Positions 59,106-64,000 of a stretch of DNA of 64,000 nucleotides are shown in pieces. The stretch is from Primulina eburnea (lineage: Eukaryota; Streptophyta; Magnoliopsida; Lamiales; Gesneriaceae), in contig NC_133117.1 in assembly GCF_022965805.1 (NCBI RefSeq), forward strand, positions 13,850,183-13,914,182, given 5' to 3'. The first letter of the stretch is position 1; each line of letters starts with the position of its first letter. Below the pieces are notes generated by a model, which worked only from the letters and a program-made list of their open reading frames with translations, was not told the origin of the DNA and did not search any database. Made by a program: the position numbers and the translations under genes.

Positions 59106-60670
59106 TGTTGAGACGGTGGATTCATTTCATTTGAAATGAATCTCACTTATCTCATCATCGAGAATGGCGTGAGAGAGGAGAGAAAATTCATTTTTATTTT
59201 CTTTTCGATCGTGTGATTTATCGGTTTATCCAATCGTCGAATCGACTTCAGATCTGGGATCGTTGACACGAGGTCTTCGATTTGAGGTATAAATTTTATA
59301 GTTTTGGTGATGTTTGAAATTCGTCGATTTTTGGAATAAATCCGATAAATTGTTAAATCATACTGGAATTGAAGATTGTTGAATAATATATGATTTTAAC
59401 GAAGAAGAGATGATTACAGTGATGTTATTTTGAATTATTCTCAATTTATTATAATTAGAGAATTTTAATTGTTGGATTGAGATTGAAGAATTATGTGTCG
59501 GTTATATATGCGGTAGAATAACCGATAATAAACTCGTATTTGAAGTCGGAATTGAATTATGATATGATTATGATTTGATATGAATTTTTGAAGTTTCAAA
59601 TGATATTTGAAACTCAAATTAATGATTTTGGAGTATGTTATTGATTGAAATGAATATGTTATTGATGTAGATAGATTATTATACTGCAATCTAAAGCTAC
59701 ATCAACTGGAAACGAAGAATTGAGGTATGTTGCGACCGGGTAACATATGACAGGTATCTGTATTATATGATATATGTCGGTTTGATTGGATTGATTGGAT
59801 TGGAATACGTGTCTATGTGTCTATTTGATGATTTGATGTGGCATACATGATATTGAGATTTGAGTATCGATGTACAAAATAAATGTTTTGTTAACACACA
59901 TCATTTTATGCATACATCGATACACGACATGCACGTTGAGCTATGATCCTTGGATACCCTGATATTATTGGATTGGATTCCGGGGTTTGTGAACACAATC
60001 GCTATGCCGGTATTATATGACCCGTAAAGCATAGACAATTGTGGCCCCATATGATTGGATATGAGATGTGGGATTGACGACGCTTCGTCGACGTTGTCAT
60101 ATGTGTATTCCCATATCGGCCGGTGTGCCAGCTCGAGCATTGATTTGATTTGATAGCGATTCGATTGATTCTGACATGTGCTCAGTGGATGGGCATTTGA
60201 CCTGATACCTCCACGACATACATGCATTGCATACCATATATCATTGTTTAGATACTTGTGGTATATATGATTGGTTGTTCCATACGGAGCTTTGCTCACC
60301 CCCAAGGGGGGCTGTTGTTGTCTTTGTGTGTGGACAATGGCAGGTACTCCAGGATATCAGGAGACCGGAGAGGGTACTTCTGGAGGGAGCCACTGTTGAG
60401 TTGAGGTTTTATATCTTGTTCCCAGTATATATGTATATGTATCTATATACCGGGGCATGTCCCGAGGATATGAGATGTTTGTATGTGATTGGTTTTGATT
60501 ATGTGTGGGCGTGTTTATGATTTGAATTTAGATACTATTTTTAGTATTTAAATATCAGAAGAGATATTTTGGGCTCATTGTAAAGAAATTTTAAACTCGT
60601 TTTCCGCTGTGATTAATTAAACCCTAATCAGATTGCATTGCAATAACGATTAGGATTTAAGGGCCCCACA
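59106..60670 (+). repeat. LTR of another retrotransposon (solo or 3' LTR), plus orientation
   Basis: The stretch looks like a plant gypsy-type LTR. It starts TGTTGAGACGG, three bases after the viral end, and finishes GGGCCCCACA, after which the sequence changes abruptly into a gag fragment on the opposite strand. It contains the block GCTTTGCTCACCCCCAAGGG (60290-60309), a type of sequence common in such LTRs. There is no PBS to its right, so it is not a 5' LTR. ACGTC right of it is not found at its left edge, so no target duplication supports the left end. The small ORFs inside are not genes. Confidence 0.55.
59119..59142. repeat. 24-bp perfect inverted repeat
   Basis: Arms GATTCATTTC and GAAATGAATC around a 4-base loop ATTT, 15 bases from the viral boundary. 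Confidence 0.75.
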
Positions 60671-60964
60671 ACGTCCTCTTTCTGTTTCTACTCTCTCTAG
60701 CAATTCTCTGTTCAGCGAAGCCAAACGCACAATGCGAGCTGAATCGGTGGGTACCTGAAGAAGTTGGCTCTCAGCCAAGTCTAGATGATGAGCAAGTCGA
60801 TGTACATCGGTCTCGAGTATGTGCATGATCTCGCTAAGCTCCAGCTTTTCCAACTTTTCCTTAGCCAGTTGCGCCTTCAAAGTCGCAATCTCCCTATCCT
60901 GATTATCTATCGTGAGCTAGCGCATACGAAGGGCAGCCTGAGCGCGAGTACGTGGAGCAGCCAT
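60671..60964 (-). pseudogene. Gag fragment of a gypsy-type element with an in-frame stop
   Basis: The minus-strand frame from the ATG at 60964 (MAAPRTRAQAALRMR) meets TAG at 60917-60919 (codon 16). It then stays open as a Lys/Glu/Leu-rich, coiled-coil-like segment down to 60671, where the plus-oriented LTR interrupts it. Its place downstream of a PBS (61224-61236) and LTR marks it as the start of gag. The remainder of the element is missing or lies elsewhere. A decayed copy. Confidence 0.65.
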
Positions 60965-61223
60965 TTCCTAGGATAAAAATCGAGGTAAATCATCAGAATC
61001 ATATAAAGGATAGAAAGGCACAAAAATAGAAACAAAGTTGTCGTGGAAAATTCTTGAAAATTAGAGTTTGCGGAACGATTGAAGGGATAGATTTTTGAAG
61101 TTTGATCGAAAATTTAGGGAAACGGATGAAGGTTGGACTCAGATAGGAATGCACTAGGCATCTGCCAAAATTTGACTTCACCAATTTTGTCTATCAAAAT
61201 CCCAGCGGGATTATGAACCTGGC
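60965..61223 (-). other. Leader of the gag fragment's element
   Basis: Noncoding stretch between the PBS and gag start of the minus-strand element; no other feature seen. Confidence 0.5.
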
Positions 61224-61236
61224 GGCTCTAATACCA
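61224..61236 (-). other. Degenerate tRNA-Met PBS
   Basis: Minus strand TGGTATTAGAGCC, one mismatch from the usual tRNA-Met site, six bases from an LTR edge (TGTCACGCTCC) at 61243. Confidence 0.65.
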
Positions 61237-61242
61237 CTTAAA

Positions 61243-62914
61243 TGTCACGCTCCAAGTTGGAAGCATCGGCGACATCCGGCATTATTTAGCAATTACATTG
61301 AAAACAATAAAGTCTCGTATCAAATCAACCAGTCTTTTTCATAAATCGAATAGTATCTTACAATGACAAAATAATAAACTTTTACATCAGAGTTTGCAGA
61401 AGCTAAACAAAAGAAAAGGAGTACAATTCTCGATTCCTGATCTCGAAATCTGATCACCATCCCCAGAACGCTTCTTGCTCCTCCTTGTTTACTTGCTCTT
61501 CATTTTTATCTGAAATTTGTAATGGGTGAGTATTTTGGGAAACACTCAGCAAGTGGGCGTCGATCGATTCCAAGATACATATAGAACTTATTTTTCTTAA
61601 AACGTCATTTTAACAGACTTTCAAAACTTAATATTCTTAACTTATCATGACAGAAACGAATCGAATAAATGACAGAATTTATCAGATGATTCAGATCAAA
61701 TCAAACGGACACAACACTGTTACTCATCTCATTCCATGGTCAAATTGTCCCCAATGTGTTAGTCCTCTAAGGGGTGAGGCCACAACATGGTTTTATACCC
61801 ACCAATGGGGGCCAAAATAGAACATGGTTTTATACCCACGAATGGGGGCAAGAAAAGAACTAAAATTCTTGTCCCATTTCAAATTCGAATCGTAACAGTG
61901 CAAACATAATTCAGAAGTAGCAGACAGAACTTTTCAGATTTCCAGATTTCAGATTTTTCATACAGACACAGTGGAACCAAGAATTTCGATGCATAAAAGA
62001 GAACACATAACCGATCGAAATTTTAAAAGAAACATACTCATTTTTTCAAAAAAAAAAAGGGGCACACCTTCATGTATGTCGCATTATTTATTTAAAAGTT
62101 TAAAAATACAACAAAATATTTAAAAAAAAGCCCACTTACAGATTCTTGTAGGAAGTTTCTTGTCGAAAATCGGGCAGCACTTCGACATAACCTTGGCAAA
62201 TGCTGTCTTTGATCGTGCAGCACTTAGACTCAAGATTGCAACTCTGGTCTGCACGAAATTCCCTTCCTCTTCTTTGTTTTGCTTGGCCGAAACTAGGAGA
62301 GGTTTGAATAGGGTGAGGACCGAATTTTTTATGCTTATTTTGGAGCACATTTCCTTCAACCTAGATATCTTATTTATAGGAAATTTTTGGTCCTTTCTCC
62401 TCCCCCATGGCCGAACTCTTGTTTCCCAAGAAAGGATTTATTGTGCTCATAATGGTGGTCAAAGGCATGCCAAGCATCAAGAGTCATTCTTTGCATAATA
62501 AAGATGCCCTAGCCCTTAGCTCCTCCCGCAGCTCCTTCATGAGTTAACGCAAAGGTTATTTCCTGTACATTTAACTTGTCCAAACTCTTGGCTCAACTTA
62601 TAGCTCCCTTTTTGGTTTTGTTAGGACAAGCTTGGTTGAGCTTCTTTGAGCTGAAGGATCGAGTCTTTGAGCTGGGGTTTTACTCCTCCCGTGACAATAC
62701 TTCGACGGATGCGGTTACTTGCAGCTTGAATTCTTGTAGAGTTATTCTTCAAGCTCTGAAGCTATTTTCTCGAGTTAAATTTGATGAAAATATAAGTTAA
62801 AATCTCAGTTATCTAGTTGGAACGAAAATTTTTTAGGTTAGTTTGAGTTAAACTTCAAGTTCGTATTACTTACTTGATTTGCTTTGGATCGAAAAATCTC
62901 TAGTTCTCACAACA
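61243..62914 (-). repeat. 5' LTR (far end uncertain) of the gag fragment's element
   Basis: The LTR edge at 61243 is defined by its TG start on the plus strand and the neighbouring PBS. The far edge is a guess: CTCACAACA near 62906-62914 would give a TGTTGTGAG start on the minus strand, but no second LTR is available for comparison. Contains a two-copy 37-bp tandem repeat (61784-61857). No gene seen. Confidence 0.45.
61784..61857 (+). repeat. Two-copy 37-bp tandem repeat
   Basis: Two adjacent units beginning AACATGGTTTTATACCCAC, followed by (C/G)AATGGGGG. Confidence 0.8.
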
Positions 62915-64000
62915 TGCAACAGTGAAAAGTGCTGTAATAAACATGTATTTCATGATCATAAAAATATGAATGTAAACATATCGTGTCAAAGCATACCGTG
63001 TCCAAACATGTCTCAATCATATCATCATATACATGTTCATTTTCTTTATTTGATTTTAGATCATTAATTGTGACTTTCGTATCAGCTCTATTCGATGGAT
63101 CCATCTACGTATAACCGTGGTACCCGACGGCGGGGTCATCAGCGACATTTTTACCCATCCAATGAGTCTTGGCCTTACATGTTCGTGTTCGTATTAGGCA
63201 AAACCAAGTCTCATCCTTCAAAACATTTCAACATATTCATCACTTATAAAAATCATGCATATACGTAACTTTCCTTAAAATCAAGCATGCAACGTATTTT
63301 TCATATTAAGATAAAAGTCATGTTCGTGATAACAAAAACATTAAAAATGTGTAATTTTGTGACCAAGGAGCTGCCAAGACTGTTAACTCGACCCGAGTGC
63401 CAAATGACCATTTTGCCCCTGGAAACCCTAATTGACCATTTTACCTCTGGGCCTCAAAATTTATATCCGAAGCCAACCAAACTCCTTATAACACCTCAAA
63501 ACATATTTATAATCATTTCCTAGACGTAAACTCGAGCCCATACAAAAACTTCTATAATTCGTTTTAAAACTTGGACCGAGGTCCCGGTTTTAATCCGAAT
63601 TAACCAGAAACTCGACCAAATCTTTCCAAACTTAAACCATGCCTTAACCATACCCTACCAGCCCTTACAACACCTAGACCAGACAACTTAAGACCATTGA
63701 ACAGCCCCTGAAAATAGCTGGAATTTTCTACACCAAAACGAACCGAACCCTAGTGCAACTATCCTCCTAAATCTCGACCTTAGCCAAAGCCAACGAGGAC
63801 GAGACCTGAACCAGCCCTTCCTAGCCCACCTCTGTATCCTCCTGGACCTACCTAGCCCTAGCCCTCAACCCCATGCACTCTATTGAGCGCAACTACCCAA
63901 TAGCCAACAAAACGAGCCCAACCGAGACACCCATCAACTTAATTCTCCCGATCGGCCCCATGACAACGACCAACAGTTTTCGAGCCATCCTAGGACATGA
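62915..64000 (-). repeat. Diverged LTR related to the non-autonomous element's LTR
   Basis: About 63280-63610 aligns by eye with 31255-31590. Shared blocks include CATTTTGCCCCTGGAAACCC, CCAAACTCCTTA, AAAACATATTTA, CTAGACGTAAACTCGAGCCC and GACCGAGGTCCCG. The order and orientation are the same, but with many substitutions. It is an older or different member of the same LTR family, cut by the window edge. No coding gene seen. Confidence 0.65.

Noticed and set aside
60227..60520. 97-aa ORF in the right-flank LTR
   Set aside because: Lies within LTR sequence and has no domain or plausible gene context.
62160..62498. 112-aa plus-strand ORF and overlapping minus ORFs (62120-62359)
   Set aside because: Three overlapping open frames on both strands within a probable LTR; no domain recognised.
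1..64000. tRNA or rRNA genes suggested by the tRNA-Met complementary sites
   Set aside because: Matches are limited to 12-17-nt primer sites; no cloverleaf-encoding sequence or rRNA segment was seen.

Overview
This window is plant nuclear DNA, almost certainly from a flowering plant. The species cannot be named from the sequence. It has no ordinary host gene and is built from nested mobile DNA. About 42 kb is a rearranged array of an AT-rich endogenous pararetrovirus (family Caulimoviridae). Two LTR retrotransposons of Ty3/gypsy type have inserted into the array. The right 4.9 kb is a patchwork of older LTR-retrotransposon pieces.

Viral unit. The unit is about 7.78 kb. I number it from the tRNA-Met primer-binding site (PBS = unit position 1). 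It encodes, in order, a 351-aa movement protein (MP), a 1441-aa polyprotein (coat protein, CCHC knuckle, aspartic protease, reverse transcriptase, RNase H) and a 468-aa third protein (ORF3). ORF3 has an RG-rich N-terminus, many tryptophans and no function I recognise. Each downstream ORF starts on the last base of the upstream stop codon (TAATG). A roughly 1-kb intergenic region holds a TATA box, an AATAAA signal, a long leader with a hairpin, and the PBS. One unit (51329-59103) has all three frames open.

Array layout. There are four blocks of alternating orientation. Block I (minus, 1-8609) holds the MP and PBS and continues out of the window on the left. Block II (plus, about 8616-16370) is one whole circular unit opened at about unit position 1314-1339. 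Block III (minus, 16371-41430) is a bit more than two units. Block IV (plus, 41431-59103) is about 2.3 tandem units and ends 5 nt short of the PBS. Several copies carry single-base homopolymer indels. One has lost 68 codons around the RNase H active site.

Retrotransposons. A complete Tekay/Del-like chromovirus (71-7637, minus; 1448-bp LTRs, 5-bp target duplication TAGAA, open 1473-codon gag-pol) interrupts the MP of block I. A non-autonomous element (30235-38634, minus; 2838-bp LTRs, target duplication GATAT) interrupts an ORF3 in block III. It keeps only a 44-codon relic of a gag start. Both have nearly identical LTR pairs, so both inserted recently and after the viral array formed.

Right flank. 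From 59104 come an LTR (plus orientation), a minus-strand gag fragment with an in-frame stop, its leader and PBS, the adjoining LTR, and then a diverged LTR related to that of the 30235-38634 element. No RNA genes, CRISPR arrays or host protein genes were seen.
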